From Paenibacillus barcinonensis (GTDB lineage: Bacteria > Bacillota > Bacilli > Paenibacillales > Paenibacillaceae), in contig NZ_QJSW01000022.1 in the NCBI RefSeq assembly GCF_003217495.1, positions 1 through 64,000 of the forward strand: a stretch of DNA of 64,000 bases, read 5' to 3'. The translations under genes and the position numbers were made by a program. A model generated the notes under the pieces. That model saw nothing but the letters and a program-made list of their open reading frames with translations, ran no database searches and was not told the DNA's origin. The stretch's first letter is position 1; each line of letters begins with the position of its first letter. This document shows, one piece after another, positions 1 to 8,592 of the stretch.

Positions 1-172
1 AGCTACCGTTTCCGGTAGTTGTCCCAAGCTTGAGGGCAGGTTGCCTACGTGTTACTCACCCGTCCGCCGCTAACCATCAGAGAAGCAAGCTTCTCTTCAA
101 GTCCGCTCGACTTGCATGTATTAGGCATGCCGCCAGCGTTCGTCCTGAGCCAGGATCAAACTCTCCAATAAA
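1..172 (-). rRNA. 16S ribosomal RNA, 5' end only
   Basis: The reverse complement holds the universal 16S 5' motif AGAGTTTGATCCTGGCTCAG close to its start, followed by the conserved GACGAACGCTGGCGGC and the V1 hairpin region. Only about 170 bases are in the window; the gene continues past the left edge. The V1 loop and flanks look like Paenibacillus. The mature 5' end is placed near 172 by analogy with other Firmicutes and is uncertain by a few bases. Confidence 0.97.
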
Positions 173-417
173 GATGAATTTCGCAGCGTCGTTAAACGCT
201 TCGGAACTCATCGGGGTATTGAAAAGAGCGATAAGCTCATTTTGAATCTGACGAGATTGTTAATCTCATTGTTGTTCCAGTTTTCATACAGCCAGATGGC
301 TTGCACCAAAAACCTTCACGTTCATTCTGCAAGCAGAATGATTACTCACTCGTTGTTCAGTTTTCAAAGATCAAACTTCGTTTCGCATCAACGCTTTGTT
401 TCAGCGGCGACTTAAAT

Positions 418-446
418 AATGTACCACATATCCAAAGCAGATGCAA
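418..446 (-). promoter_or_regulatory. rrn promoter P2 (sigma-A type)
   Basis: On the minus strand a -35 box TTGCAT (441-446) and a -10 box TACATT (418-423) are separated by exactly 17 bases. The site lies about 245 bases upstream of the 16S 5' end, a usual place for the proximal rrn promoter. The -10 box matches consensus less well than the -35. Confidence 0.55.
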
Positions 447-540
447 GAGTTTTTATTAATAGTTTTAGAATATTAATAACTTACGCAGGAAAACTTCAGT
501 CGCAGCCTGCATTTGAACCTGCATAACAAAACATAAATTT

Positions 541-570
541 ATTGTAACATATCTATGAATAGGCTTTCAA
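541..570 (-). promoter_or_regulatory. rrn promoter P1 (sigma-A type)
   Basis: On the minus strand TTGAAA (565-570) and TACAAT (541-546) are separated by 18 bases. Together with the site at 418-446 this gives two tandem promoters about 120 bases apart, the standard arrangement of rRNA operons in Bacillales. Confidence 0.5.
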
Positions 571-669
571 ACATTATTCCACAATCTTTTGACTTATTCT
601 ACAAATCATTTGTTTTATATCCCCTCCACTGTATTCTCCCTTTCTTTATGCACTTAGGATCGCCTGAGC

Positions 670-706
670 AAAAAGCCAGTTCTACATTTTGTAGAACCGG
701 CTTTTC
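670..706 (-). terminator. Terminator after safA
   Basis: An almost perfect 13-bp stem (AGCCGGTTCTACA with TGTAGAACTGGCT, one G-T pair) with a 3-base loop is followed on the minus strand by TTTTT. It lies about 50 bases past the safA stop codon and separates safA from the rrn promoters. Confidence 0.9.
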
Positions 707-752
707 CATGTGGCAAGTTACTCTCTTCGATATTCTTGCTGATTATAACAAC

Positions 753-2318
753 TTAGCTTTGGATCCATGGATTACGACGTTTTTTAGCTACTTTCCGCTG
801 ATTAGATGCTGCTGCTGATTTTTCTCTGGACCCGTTGCCCGATACAGATACCTTGGATTTATTTTTGGACACAGCCTTTGTTGCTTTTCGCTTTACCGCC
901 CCGGATTTGCCTGATAAGGATTTCGGCTTGGACCCCGCTTCAGAATCTGCCTCTTCAAATGCAGCCTGGCTTAAATTCGCATCGTCACGCCCGCCCTTCT
1001 TCCCATTCTTGGCACCATGTACTTGTGAAGGATACATCTCTCCAAAAGCACCAAGCGGAGAAGGCGGAACCATGTTTTGTGCAGGGTATGGATTTTGATA
1101 AGCATACTCCATCGGCTGATTCGGCATTACAGATGTGGACATTTCAGGCGGCATTCCATTTACATGACCGTACATACCCCAGACCGGTTCCTGATAACCA
1201 TATGCAGGATAAGTATATTGAGGAGCATGTGTATGTGAGCCACATCCGCACGGTGGGTATGGAAGCATAGAGTAGGGGGATACAAATGGCGGTTGGCCAG
1301 CTGGCGAAATAGGGAATGCGTTGTTTGTATTTGACGCCCCTGCCGACAAATTAGGCATCACATTGTTATGATTATGTGTCTGCTCATCGCCGGTCCATGG
1401 ACTGTTTGGCATATTTCCTATGCTATACGAGCCCACATCCTGAATTCCAGGGAAAGGAGAGTTATTGCTTACCCCTGCCGTGTACATGTTGTTTTGCTGA
1501 ACACTGTATACCTCTTGTGCAGGTACGGGAACCTGGACATAAGGATGCTCCATTGGAGCGTGAAGCATTTTCGAACCGCATCCGCAAGGCGCTTTAGTGC
1601 TCGGCGCTATGTCCACAGGAGACTTGGTCTCAGGCATGACGGGTAGTGGCATCATATTTGGAGAAGGATTAGGGAGTTGAGGTTTCTTCGCTTCGGCTAC
1701 AGGTTTAACTTGAACTTCCGGTTGTTTCTCCTCTTTTTTATCCATCTTCTTCTCAGGTTTCATTTCAGGCATTTCAGGCAGTTGCGGCAACACCTCAAGC
1801 TCAGGCATAACATTAGGCTTCGCCGGCACAACCGGTGCAGGAACTGGCGTTTCCACTACAGCTGGTGGAGGCGGAGCGACAGGCGCCGTTTCTTCTTTTA
1901 CTCCTGTATACTCTTTACCTTGAGGCGACAATTTTTCCTGCATGCCCATGTTGCCCATTTCCGTATTCGCGCTATTACTTGCCTGTGTGTGCATGGAAGG
2001 AATGTAAACAGTCTCTCCTACCAGCAATGCATTTGGATTTTTCAACTGCGGATTAGCATTAATCATGTCTTTCAAAGGTACTCCCCAGGCTTGTGACAGC
2101 TTCCATAACGAATCCCCTTGTATAACCTTGTGACTGTGCAGTACCCCCTCCGGCTTTGGCGTTACTGGCTGTGTGGGAATTTTAACCTTCATGCCGATAT
2201 CAAGCTTGTCGGGATCTGCAATCTGTGGATTGGCAGCAATTAATGTGTCTAAAGCTACGTTGTATTTTTGAGACAACAGATATAGTGTATCTCCTTTTTT
2301 CACCATGTGTATTTTCAC
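753..2318 (-). CDS. safA: LysM-domain spore coat morphogenetic protein, SafA-like
   Basis: 521 aa. Two N-terminal LysM domains (about residues 3-49 and 63-109) should bind cortex peptidoglycan. A long Pro/Met/Tyr/Gln-rich middle follows, with two CGCGS motifs next to HAP (about residues 245 and 355), and the C-terminal tail is very basic (Lys/Arg/Ser). LysM plus a coat-like low-complexity region is the architecture of SafA, which in B. subtilis works with SpoVID to organise the inner coat; spoVID is also in this window. The start is GTG at 2316-2318: AGGAGG sits 10 bases upstream, while the next in-frame ATG is 12 bases further in. There is no signal peptide, as expected for a mother-cell protein. 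The assignment rests on architecture; another LysM coat protein is possible. Confidence 0.75.
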   Translation of the reverse strand: MKIHMVKKGDTLYLLSQKYNVALDTLIAANPQIADPDKLDIGMKVKIPTQPVTPKPEGVLHSHKVIQGDSLWKLSQAWGVPLKDMINANPQLKNPNALLVGETVYIPSMHTQASNSANTEMGNMGMQEKLSPQGKEYTGVKEETAPVAPPPPAVVETPVPAPVVPAKPNVMPELEVLPQLPEMPEMKPEKKMDKKEEKQPEVQVKPVAEAKKPQLPNPSPNMMPLPVMPETKSPVDIAPSTKAPCGCGSKMLHAPMEHPYVQVPVPAQEVYSVQQNNMYTAGVSNNSPFPGIQDVGSYSIGNMPNSPWTGDEQTHNHNNVMPNLSAGASNTNNAFPISPAGQPPFVSPYSMLPYPPCGCGSHTHAPQYTYPAYGYQEPVWGMYGHVNGMPPEMSTSVMPNQPMEYAYQNPYPAQNMVPPSPLGAFGEMYPSQVHGAKNGKKGGRDDANLSQAAFEEADSEAGSKPKSLSGKSGAVKRKATKAVSKNKSKVSVSGNGSREKSAAASNQRKVAKKRRNPWIQS

Positions 2319-2415
2319 AGGGAACTAACCTCCTAAACGTCATACTTGGGCAGTGCATTCGCCCATACCGTTACTACATCCTATGCAGGAACTGGGCTAA
2401 TGACATCACCTGAAC

Positions 2416-2490
2416 AAAAAAAATCCTCCTGAATCCGAAATCCCGCATACACCATGTATGCCGCATTTTATCGGACAAGGAGAATTTTTG
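2416..2490 (-). terminator. Terminator after ilvE
   Basis: On the minus strand the outer arms TTCTCCTTGTCCGA and TCGGATTCAGGAGGA pair around an inner hairpin (GCATACATGGTGTATGC) and are followed by eight T residues. It lies 26 bases after the ilvE stop. Confidence 0.85.
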
Positions 2491-2515
2491 TATTCGTTTA
2501 GTTAGATGAAATCAT

Positions 2516-3397
2516 TTATTCCCACACCTTGTAGCCATCTTTGTCAACAATCTGACGGAAAGCTTCAAGCAGTTTCAAGGTAACCGGACCCGCTACGCCA
2601 GAGCCAATCGTTCTGCCATCGACTTCACACGCGGCAATAACCTCGGCAGCCGTTCCCGTAAAGAACACCTCATCCGCAATGTACACATCATGAAGTGTGA
2701 ACGGCACTTCTTTTAATTCAATGTCCAGCTCTCCGCACAGATCAATAATAGCTTGACGTGTAATACCTTCCAGCGCTCCGAGATAACAAGGCGGCGTGTA
2801 TACTACCCCATTTTTGATGATGAAAATATTATCGCTTGAGCCCTCGGTTACATAACCTTGCGAGTTGAGCATAATGGCCTCACCAGCACCTGAATAGTTC
2901 GATTGCAGTTTGACAAGGATGTTATTCAGGTAGTTGAGTGATTTGATTTTTGGATTCAGCGCATCAGGTATGTTGCGACGCTGAGATACAGATACAGCTT
3001 TCAACCCCGTAAGATATGCTTCTTCTGGATAGATCGCAAGCTGTTCCACAATAATGATCACAGAAGCCTTAGGACAGCGCAGCGGGTCAAGACCCAGGTT
3101 CCCCGGACCACGTGATACAATCAGTCGGATATAACCGTTGCGCATATCATTGCGGCGTACCGTTTCAGCCATCACTTCGAGCATCTCGTCGTAGGACAAC
3201 GGAATGTTCAGACTGATTGATTTTGCCGAATCATACAGACGATCCAAGTGCGCCTTACATCTAAAAATATTGCCATTGTATATCCGAATCCCTTCGAAAA
3301 TACCATCGCCATACAAAAATCCATGATCATACACCGAAACCTTTGCATTCTCCTTGGTCACATACTGACCATCCAAGTAAATCCACTGTTCTGCCAC
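2516..3397 (-). CDS. ilvE: Branched-chain amino acid aminotransferase
   Basis: 293 aa. A PLP fold-type IV transaminase that exchanges the amino group between glutamate and the keto acids of leucine, isoleucine and valine. The N-terminal segment YDHGFLYGDGIFEGIR, the PLP lysine in KSLNYLNN (Lys152) and the phosphate-binding TEGSSDNIF motif are all present. The start is GTG at 3395-3397 (reading MAEQWIYLDG), because GGAGGTG lies 9 bases upstream. The upstream ATG at 3415 overlaps that ribosome site, and a still longer frame to 3544 has no support. It lies 147 bases after pheA and may have its own promoter. The size and the CxxxC-free sequence fit the bacterial IlvE class, not D-amino acid transaminase. 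Confidence 0.93.
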   Translation of the reverse strand: MAEQWIYLDGQYVTKENAKVSVYDHGFLYGDGIFEGIRIYNGNIFRCKAHLDRLYDSAKSISLNIPLSYDEMLEVMAETVRRNDMRNGYIRLIVSRGPGNLGLDPLRCPKASVIIIVEQLAIYPEEAYLTGLKAVSVSQRRNIPDALNPKIKSLNYLNNILVKLQSNYSGAGEAIMLNSQGYVTEGSSDNIFIIKNGVVYTPPCYLGALEGITRQAIIDLCGELDIELKEVPFTLHDVYIADEVFFTGTAAEVIAACEVDGRTIGSGVAGPVTLKLLEAFRQIVDKDGYKVWE

Positions 3398-3544
3398 GAC
3401 GAACTGCACCTCCATTAAATATGCATTTCCATACTTTCCGAAACATAATGAACTTGTCCAATTGTACATCAAAAATAAAGAAATAACTCGCCTTTTACAC
3501 ACAGACAACGGACGATTCTTCAGCTTACTCCACCCACACTCCAA

Positions 3545-4420
3545 TTAACTCCGTGAGGGGTATGTAAAACATGGATAACTGCCAAGCACACGCACCTGAC
3601 AATTTAGAGCCTCAATCTCTGCCATTGCTGCTGTAAGCAGTACTGAATCAACCGTTTCAACTACATCAATGTAAAAATAATAACTGCCTAAACGTTTCTT
3701 CGTAGGCCTCGATTCAAGGCGGGTCAAGTTCAGCTTTCTCCAAGCAAAAGCCGACAGCACCTGATGTAGCGCACCCGGCGCATCCTCAGGCAGCGTTACA
3801 AGCAAGCTTGTTTTCACGTGAGCCGCTTTACGCGGAATGCTGACAGGCTCATGTCCAATTAGCACAAAACGAGTGTAATTGTTGTCATGATCCGTCACTC
3901 GCTCAGCCATGATATCCAAACCATGCTTCCGGGCAGCAAGCTTTGTACCGATAGCCACCCAGCCGTTTCCCGGATTTTTTTTCACAATTTCTACCGCTTC
4001 GGCCGTACTGTTTACACCTTCGAGATTTGCATCGGGCGAGTGCTGACGGATGAAATTCTGGCACTGCGGGATCGCCACTGGATGAGACATGATTTTCGTG
4101 ATTTTACTAAAATCATAGGTACCATCCTGCCGCAGAAATTCACTTCCATGCCCGATGATATTTTGAATAGATGGATAGACCCACTCCGCTTGCATCGGAA
4201 TATCCACCTCATTTACAAGCCAGTCCATATGAAGGCTGACGGAGCCCTCAATTGTATTTTCAATCGGAATCACACTGTACTGCACACTTCCACTATCGAC
4301 CGCACGGAATACGTCTGAAATGAGCTTGAAATGCTTGAGATCGAGAGGTTCGCCCTCAAAAAGAAACTCGATTGCTTCGTGTGAGACCGATCCTTCGGGT
4401 AAAACTGCAATTCGTTTCAT
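3545..4420 (-). CDS. pheA: Prephenate dehydratase
   Basis: 291 aa. Converts prephenate to phenylpyruvate in phenylalanine synthesis. The N-terminal two-lobed dehydratase domain ends with the conserved TRF motif (NNYTRFVLIG). A C-terminal ACT domain (about residues 205-285) carries the ESRP motif that binds phenylalanine for feedback inhibition. It is monofunctional, without a chorismate mutase domain, as usual in Bacilli. The start codon overlaps the thrB stop by 4 bases (ATGA), so it is translationally coupled to thrB and is the last gene of the thrC-thrB-pheA transcription unit. Confidence 0.96.
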   Translation of the reverse strand: MKRIAVLPEGSVSHEAIEFLFEGEPLDLKHFKLISDVFRAVDSGSVQYSVIPIENTIEGSVSLHMDWLVNEVDIPMQAEWVYPSIQNIIGHGSEFLRQDGTYDFSKITKIMSHPVAIPQCQNFIRQHSPDANLEGVNSTAEAVEIVKKNPGNGWVAIGTKLAARKHGLDIMAERVTDHDNNYTRFVLIGHEPVSIPRKAAHVKTSLLVTLPEDAPGALHQVLSAFAWRKLNLTRLESRPTKKRLGSYYFYIDVVETVDSVLLTAAMAEIEALNCQVRVLGSYPCFTYPSRS

Positions 4421-5385
4421 GCGTTAACTTCCCCTTTGATTCGCTCCAGAAAAGGACGTTCATCTTGATCTGCAAGGATGACCACTCCATCCATATCCGG
4501 GTCCAGCCACATCGCAGTGGCATGAATGCCCTCCTGCTCCATGGTGCCCGTCAAATATTGCTCCAGTTCAGCCTTGCGCGTGTCATGACGATCCACCAGT
4601 GTAAGCAAGGTTGGTCCGGCCCCGCTTAATGCAGCCCCCAAGGCTCCATGATCCGATGCATGCTCCAGAATTTCAGCCATACCCGGTACCAGCGATGCGC
4701 GATACGGCTGGTGAATCCGATCCGACATCGCCCTTTGAATCATATCCAGTCTACCGCTGGTTAATGCAGCCACGAGCAATGACACACGGCTCACATTGTG
4801 CACAACATCGGATTTATCAAACTGATCGGGAACAACATTTCTCGCCATGGAAGTGGAGAGCTGAAAGTCTGGAACAATAACCAGAGCCTGCAAATCCTGA
4901 TGAGGCTCGATCCGAATGTAATCAACACGCTGGCCATCCCAAGCTGCTGTAATGATGCCGCCGAATAAGGAGGCACCCACATTATCAGGATGCTTCTCCA
5001 GCAGCGTTGCCATATCCAGCAGTTTATCGTTAGATAACGGACTGCCGATCAATGCATTTGCCCCGGCCAGCGCACCAACAATCGCTGATGCACTGCTGCC
5101 AAGTCCACGGGTAAGGGGAATGTCGGAATACATTGAAATTTCAAGCTCAGGTACAGAAACACCCGCTTCATCAAATACCATCTGAGCCACTTCATAAATG
5201 AGATTGGATTTATCTAATGGAAGACCGGTCAGATGATCCCCATACAGATGAAAGGTTGTCTGTGCTGCCGGTTTAATCTCAAGCCAGGCATACAAAGACA
5301 ATGCCATGCCCAGAGTATCAAACCCCGGGCCAAGATTGGCTGTGCTTGCCGGAATTTTTACGGTTACCTTTTCAAGCAAGCTCAT
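4417..5385 (-). CDS. thrB: Homoserine kinase
   Basis: 322 aa GHMP-family kinase that phosphorylates homoserine with ATP, the step before threonine synthase. The ATP-binding loop TRGLGSSASAIVG is present near residue 90, after the N-terminal PASTANLGPGFD motif typical of HSKs. The C-terminal GAALSGAGPT motif is also conserved. Its start overlaps the thrC stop by 4 bases, so translation is coupled. The family length is close to 310 aa, so the gene is intact. Confidence 0.96.
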   Translation of the reverse strand: MSLLEKVTVKIPASTANLGPGFDTLGMALSLYAWLEIKPAAQTTFHLYGDHLTGLPLDKSNLIYEVAQMVFDEAGVSVPELEISMYSDIPLTRGLGSSASAIVGALAGANALIGSPLSNDKLLDMATLLEKHPDNVGASLFGGIITAAWDGQRVDYIRIEPHQDLQALVIVPDFQLSTSMARNVVPDQFDKSDVVHNVSRVSLLVAALTSGRLDMIQRAMSDRIHQPYRASLVPGMAEILEHASDHGALGAALSGAGPTLLTLVDRHDTRKAELEQYLTGTMEQEGIHATAMWLDPDMDGVVILADQDERPFLERIKGEVNA

Positions 5386-6452
5386 ACAGACTGCTGCTCC
5401 AGTTGGGCAATAGCTGCCATAACTGCCTCTTCTGTATCTTCAACCACCAAAGGCTCCACAGCAGCCGTCTTAATCGCTACGTTCGGGTCTTTCAGTCCGT
5501 TACCAGTCAGCACACATACAACCGTTTCTCCACATTTGAAGTAGCCTTCGCTTTTCAGCTTGTACACACCCGCTACGGAAGCAGCAGATGCAGGCTCTGC
5601 AAATACGCCTTCACGTGCAGCAATCGTGCGATAAGCTGTCAAAATCTCTTCATCCGTAACATAGTTGATCTGTCCACCAGACTCCTCTGCTGCGGCAACG
5701 GCTGTTTTCCAGCTTGCCGGGTTACCGATACGGATAGCTGTAGCAATCGTTTCCGGCTCAAGAATCGGCTCTCCTTTTACGATCGCCATAGCCCCTTCAG
5801 CCTCGAATCCAACCATACGCGGCAGCGTGTTTGATTTGCCTGCCTCTTTATACTCTTTAAAGCCTTTCCAGTATGCCGAGATATTACCCGCGTTACCCAC
5901 CGGAATAGCCAGCACATCTGGTGCATCTCCCAATTGTTCAACCAATTCAAAAGCAGCTGTCTTCTGTCCTTCAATCCGGTATGGATTGACAGAGTTTACA
6001 AGGGTAATCGGGTGCTTCGCAGTAATTTCACGCACGATCTCAAGTGCACGGTCAAAGTTACCGTTGATGGCAATAACCTTGGCACCGTATATCATTGCTT
6101 GAGCAAGTTTACCCAATGCGATATTGTTATTCGGAATCAGCACGATACAGTTGAGTCCACCACGTGCCGCATAGGCCGCCGCTGCTGCAGAGGTATTTCC
6201 TGTAGAGGCACACATAATGGTACGGCTGCCTTCCTCCATTGCTTTGGCAACAGCCATCACCATTCCACGGTCCTTGAAAGAACCTGTCGGATTCAAACCT
6301 TCATATTTGAAATACAGATTCAAGCCGAGCTCTTTCGACAGATTCTCTGCGTGAATCAGGGGTGTATTCCCTTCCTGAAGCGTAAGCTGAGGGGTGTTTT
6401 CATTGACTGGAAGGTGCTCTTTGTACGTTTGCAGTAATCCTTGATATCTCAT
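5382..6452 (-). CDS. thrC: Threonine synthase
   Basis: 356 aa PLP fold-type II enzyme that converts O-phosphohomoserine to threonine. The PLP lysine is Lys60 in TGSFKDRG, and the phosphate loop is in IPVGNAGN. The short length (about 355 aa) is the Bacillus/plant-like bacterial class, not the longer E. coli type. The gene has an AAGGAG ribosome site and starts the thrC-thrB-pheA unit; hom lies 114 bases upstream. In B. subtilis this operon is repressed by ThrR, whose homologue is encoded two genes upstream. Confidence 0.97.
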   Translation of the reverse strand: MRYQGLLQTYKEHLPVNENTPQLTLQEGNTPLIHAENLSKELGLNLYFKYEGLNPTGSFKDRGMVMAVAKAMEEGSRTIMCASTGNTSAAAAAYAARGGLNCIVLIPNNNIALGKLAQAMIYGAKVIAINGNFDRALEIVREITAKHPITLVNSVNPYRIEGQKTAAFELVEQLGDAPDVLAIPVGNAGNISAYWKGFKEYKEAGKSNTLPRMVGFEAEGAMAIVKGEPILEPETIATAIRIGNPASWKTAVAAAEESGGQINYVTDEEILTAYRTIAAREGVFAEPASAASVAGVYKLKSEGYFKCGETVVCVLTGNGLKDPNVAIKTAAVEPLVVEDTEEAVMAAIAQLEQQSV

Positions 6453-6484
6453 TGTGGGTAAACTCCTTTATGATTAATTATTCT

Positions 6485-6522
6485 ATAATATCGAATGCTG
6501 GCTGTTTTGCAATATCTTGCAA
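6485..6522 (-). promoter_or_regulatory. thrC promoter with overlapping TTGCA repeat (candidate ThrR site)
   Basis: On the minus strand -35 TTGCAA (6507-6512) and -10 TATTAT (6485-6490) are spaced by 16 bases. The -35 box is the second half of TTGCAAGATATTGCAA (6507-6522), in which TTGCAA occurs twice ten bases apart. A similar TTGCAGCGTTGCAA is found upstream of hom. A repressor bound here would block RNA polymerase. The operator role is inferred. Confidence 0.5.
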
Positions 6523-6566
6523 AATACAAATTCAATCCATTTATTTTACAATAATGTTCCGAAGGG

Positions 6567-7853
6567 TTAACCTTCTACGCGGTAAACACTTTTGATCCGT
6601 CGAATGACATGCAGCGATTCAAAATGCTTGAGCACTTTGTCCATACTTGCCTTGCTCGCATTATGTGTAACGATAATGATCTCGGCATCCGGGTTATGCT
6701 CGTTCGGCTGTTGAACCACCGAAGCCAAACTGACCTCGTACTCCGCAAAAATCTGCGTAATCTGCGCCAGCACCCCGGCTTTGTCATCCACATGCAGCAG
6801 TATGAAATTTTTCGAAAAAATCTGCTCATCACTCTGCAGTCTCTTCTGTTTATATGGCACGATTGCCTTTAACCCGTTGACGCCAAGCTTGAGGTTTTTG
6901 GTTACCGCGACGATATCAGCGACCACGGAGGTTGCTGTTGGCAGCTCTCCTGCACCCGCACCGTAGAACATCGTCTCACCTACCGCTTCACCATGCACAT
7001 ATACCGCGTTGAACACACCGTTCACCGAGGCAATCGGATGGTTCTGTCTAACCATCGTTGGCTGCACGCTAATCGTAATTTCGTCGTCAATACGATCAGC
7101 GATTCCGAGCAGCTTCAGCTCATACCCCAGTCTCTTGGCATAGGTGATATCCTCACGCGTGACAGTCGAGATGCCTTTAACCGTAACATCCTTCAGTTCC
7201 ACATTGGTACGGAAACCAAGCGTGCTCAAGATTGCCATTTTCCGAGCAGCATCCAGTCCTTCGACATCGGACGTCGGGTCTGCTTCTGCATACCCTAAAG
7301 CCTGAGCTTCTGCCAGCACCTCTTCATAAGAGACACCTTCCTGACTCATTTTCGTCAAAATATAGTTCGTTGTACCGTTCACAATCCCCATAATCCGGGT
7401 AATCCGGTCAGAGGAGAACCCTTCAATCAGCGTGCGAATAATCGGAATACCGCCTGCCACACTGGCCTCATAAAACACGTCACATTGCTTTTCCTGCGCT
7501 TTGGCCAAAATTTCCGAACCATGCAAGGCCATCAGGTCCTTGTTTGCGGTCACAATATGTTTTCCGCGCTCCAGCGCCTCAAGAATATATTCCTTCGTCT
7601 GGTCAATACCGCCCATCACCTCAACGATGATACTTATGTCCGGGTGACGAATGACTTCCCAAGGGTCCTCAGTCAGCTTCGCACGATCAATCGGAATAAC
7701 GCGATCTTTCTCCGTATTTTTCACTGCAATTTTCTCAATGATAATCGGTGATCCAACCTGACTGCTCAGATCCTCCTGATTCCCCTCGACGATACGAACA
7801 ACACCCGTTCCAACCGTGCCAAGGCCCAACAATCCGATTTTTACCGGTTTCAC
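6567..7853 (-). CDS. hom: Homoserine dehydrogenase
   Basis: 428 aa. Reduces aspartate semialdehyde to homoserine with NAD(P)H, the branch point to threonine and methionine. An N-terminal Rossmann motif GLGTVGTGVV lies near residue 10, the catalytic domain has the signature GIVNGTTNYILTKM, and a C-terminal ACT domain (about residues 350-425) provides feedback control by threonine. The length is that of the monofunctional Bacillus enzyme, without an aspartokinase domain. It is followed by thrC after a 114-base gap that contains a second promoter. Confidence 0.97.
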   Translation of the reverse strand: MKPVKIGLLGLGTVGTGVVRIVEGNQEDLSSQVGSPIIIEKIAVKNTEKDRVIPIDRAKLTEDPWEVIRHPDISIIVEVMGGIDQTKEYILEALERGKHIVTANKDLMALHGSEILAKAQEKQCDVFYEASVAGGIPIIRTLIEGFSSDRITRIMGIVNGTTNYILTKMSQEGVSYEEVLAEAQALGYAEADPTSDVEGLDAARKMAILSTLGFRTNVELKDVTVKGISTVTREDITYAKRLGYELKLLGIADRIDDEITISVQPTMVRQNHPIASVNGVFNAVYVHGEAVGETMFYGAGAGELPTATSVVADIVAVTKNLKLGVNGLKAIVPYKQKRLQSDEQIFSKNFILLHVDDKAGVLAQITQIFAEYEVSLASVVQQPNEHNPDAEIIIVTHNASKASMDKVLKHFESLHVIRRIKSVYRVEG

Positions 7854-7890
7854 TAACGACCTACCCCCTAATCTCTAATCACGTCTGCCC

Positions 7891-7920
7891 AGCTTGCAAC
7901 GCTGCAATCCTGATTCCACT
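7891..7920 (-). promoter_or_regulatory. TTGCA repeat upstream of hom (candidate ThrR operator)
   Basis: The minus strand reads TTGCAGCGTTGCAA in the gap between thrR and hom (about 7900-7914), two TTGCA units 8 bases apart. A related TTGCAA repeat overlaps the thrC -35 box. A clear -10/-35 pair for hom was not found in this 106-base gap. Confidence 0.35.
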
Positions 7921-7959
7921 CATACACTGCATATGATCTTCAACGATCTGAAAGCCTAA

Positions 7960-8397
7960 TTAACCTTGGCCTACGATACGTGTGCGCTTCACTCCAGGCA
8001 TATCCTGCATTCGATCCAGCATTTCTCCAATCTCTCCGTGCAGATGTGTCGTTTCCACCGAGATAACAACATTGGCTCTTCCTTGGAGCGGAATACTTTG
8101 ATTAATTGTAAGCACGTTAGCTCCATACCCTGCAAAATGTCCAAGCACCCTGGACAGAATACCCGATTGATGCTCCAGGTCAATGGAGATGGTTACAATT
8201 CGTTCACGCTCCAGCTGATTGATCAGATGGATTCCATCCTTGTATTTATAGAAGGCACTCCGGCTCAATCCAACCTGCTCCACAGCCTCATGTACTGTTT
8301 TGACATCACCGGAAGCAAGCAGCTCTTTCACCTGCATCGTTTTAACCACAGCCTCTGGCAAAATATCTTCCCGTACTAAGTAATAGCGTTCATTCAC
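7960..8397 (-). CDS. thrR: ThrR (PheB) ACT-domain transcription regulator, UPF0735 family
   Basis: 145 aa. The N-terminal part contains a helix-turn-helix-like segment (VGLSRSAFYKYKD, about residues 37-49). The C-terminal half (about 65-140) is an ACT domain, the usual amino-acid sensor. In B. subtilis the homologue, formerly pheB and now ThrR, represses hom-thrCB and the aspartokinase gene thrD. Here the gene lies directly upstream of hom and thrC, which fits the same role. The start is GTG at 8395-8397, with AGGAG 10 bases upstream; that ribosome site lies inside the longer in-frame TTG extension, which is therefore unlikely. Confidence 0.88.
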   Translation of the reverse strand: MNERYYLVREDILPEAVVKTMQVKELLASGDVKTVHEAVEQVGLSRSAFYKYKDGIHLINQLERERIVTISIDLEHQSGILSRVLGHFAGYGANVLTINQSIPLQGRANVVISVETTHLHGEIGEMLDRMQDMPGVKRTRIVGQG

Positions 8398-8541
8398 AGA
8401 ACGTCCTCTCCTCAAAGACTCATGTTTTCATATAGTGGACATTATATAGGATGAATCGCAAAAGGGCAATACGTGACATGACTATTTTTCAAAAACTGTT
8501 TCTCACAGTATACAGGCTTATGTCTGCCTCATGTTTGAAAA

Positions 8542-8590
8542 AAGCAAAAAAACGCAGCGTTACGGGCAACTGCCCGCTTCACTGCGTTCT
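8542..8590 (-). terminator. Terminator after obg
   Basis: On the minus strand AACGCAG pairs with CTGCGTT around an inner GCGGGCAG/TTGCCCG hairpin, followed by seven T residues. It begins directly after the obg stop and ends the spo0B-obg unit before thrR. Confidence 0.9.
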
Positions 8591-8592
8591 TC

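Larger units (their letters stand above)
173..669 (-). other. rrn operon leader and promoter region, no protein gene
   Basis: This stretch between the 16S gene and the safA terminator contains no credible coding frame. It is AT-rich upstream (about 420-600) and includes an rrn-type leader ahead of 16S, with the segment TTTGAAAACTGAACAACGAG near 350-372 on the minus strand. That segment resembles the spacer and antitermination-like sequences found before Bacillales rRNA genes. Two candidate sigma-A promoters are listed separately. Confidence 0.7.

Noticed and set aside
2516..3544. Longer N-terminus for ilvE
   Set aside because: The extra 49 residues have no relation to the family, and the only good ribosome site is before the GTG at 3397.
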